From assembly GCA_021788685.1 (NCBI GenBank), contig JAJYKH010000224.1, positions 1 to 5,260 of the forward strand: a stretch of DNA of 5,260 bases, read 5' to 3'. A model generated the notes under the pieces. That model made no database searches, was not told where the DNA came from, and was given only the letters and a program-made list of their open reading frames with translations. Shown here piece by piece: positions 4,894-5,260 of the stretch. Each line of letters begins with the position of its first letter. Position 1 is the first letter of the stretch. The DNA is from Deltaproteobacteria bacterium (GTDB lineage: Bacteria; Desulfobacterota; Desulfobulbia; Desulfobulbales; UBA5123). A program made the position numbers and the translations under genes.

Positions 4894-5260
4894 TCAGTTA
4901 CGCGCTCGGGTATCGTCGGGGCGAGCCACATCGGCAAGCGGCGTCCAGGACAGGTCCGCCTCCAGGCGGTAGGAGCCCACGAAGGGGTGGGGGGGCCGCC
5001 CCTGCCAGTCGTTGGGGGAGAGCAGGGAAAAAGTGAGGGAGCCGTCGTCCTGCCGGTAGAGGTGATAGACTTGGCCGGGGCGGCGCTGGAAGTGGCAGCG
5101 GGCGTGGTGGAGCTGCTGGTCCTGTCGGGCCTCGGCGAGAACGGCCCGGGCCTCCTCCTGGAGCGCCTTGATCTGCCCGGCAATCACCTGGAGCTTGGCG
5201 TCGACCCGGGCATTGACCATCCGCTCGGCCTCCTCGATCTCCCGGGCCAAGTCCACCAGG
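4894..5260 (-). CDS. DUF2452 (C1orf50-like) protein, 5' truncated
   Basis: The gene reads leftward and ends with TGA at 4896-4894. The frame is open to the window edge; the GTG at 5256 is preceded by an in-frame Leu codon and is probably internal, since relatives have LV-LA-type sequence and more residues before it. Visible: an N-terminal helical, charged stretch likely to form a coiled coil (DLAREIEEAERMV through ALQEEARAVLAEARQDQQLHHA), then the conserved core RPGQVYHLYRQDDGSLTFSL, LSPNDWQGRPPHPFVGSYRL and DLSWTPLADV. This matches the DUF2452 family, shared by bacteria and animals (human C1orf50), whose molecular function I do not know. There is no membrane segment or signal peptide in the visible part. 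It converges with the PilZ gene. The family match rests on motif memory, not a search. Confidence 0.8.
   Translation of the reverse strand, partial: LVDLAREIEEAERMVNARVDAKLQVIAGQIKALQEEARAVLAEARQDQQLHHARCHFQRRPGQVYHLYRQDDGSLTFSLLSPNDWQGRPPHPFVGSYRLEADLSWTPLADVARPDDTRARN

Noticed and set aside
1..5260. tRNA, rRNA, CRISPR arrays, toxin-antitoxin or phage genes
   Set aside because: No cloverleaf-like or spaced short-repeat pattern was seen, and every substantial gap is accounted for. The only multi-copy sequence of size is the Cache repeat, which is coding.

Overview
The window looks like a chromosomal segment of a high-GC, motile, probably anaerobic member of the Desulfuromonadota (a Geobacter or Desulfuromonas relative). 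This is an inference from gene content: a Cache-domain chemoreceptor, a bacterial SMUG1-type uracil-DNA glycosylase (known from Geobacter), a PilZ protein, a DUF2452 protein and an IS66-like terminal repeat pair. No rRNA or other phylogenetic marker is present, so the genus is not fixed.

Layout: (1) Positions 1-1622 (+) hold the 3' part of a methyl-accepting chemotaxis protein. Its sensory part contains two tandem Cache units that share almost the same DNA over 193 bp. (2) Positions 1644-2135 (+) hold a GatB/YqeY-domain protein, 21 bp downstream and possibly co-transcribed. (3) Positions 2136-2258 are a short gap with a tandem 12-bp repeat, a long-looped inverted repeat and a perfect 16-bp palindrome. 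(4) Positions 2259-3416 (+) hold a MalY/PatB-type PLP enzyme that starts with TTG. It is coupled by an ATGA overlap to (5) a SMUG1-family uracil-DNA glycosylase at 3413-4123 (+). (6) Positions 4124-4334 are a 211-bp leader with an extended -10 promoter candidate and a perfect 14-bp palindrome. (7) Positions 4335-4685 (+) hold a single-domain PilZ protein. (8) Positions 4686-4893 separate two convergent genes and contain a 108-bp palindromic element with GTAA-starting ends, probably an IS66-type miniature element or solo end pair. (9) Positions 4894-5260 (-) hold a DUF2452 (C1orf50-like) gene that runs off the right edge.

The genes do not form one obvious pathway. Chemoreceptor and PilZ protein both belong to motility and second-messenger signalling. 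MalY-like lyase and SMUG1 form a two-gene translationally coupled unit combining sulfur amino-acid metabolism with base-excision repair, with no known functional link. The observations most worth following are the near-identical Cache repeat and the palindromic GTAA-ended element. I found no clear sign of a new multi-gene system.
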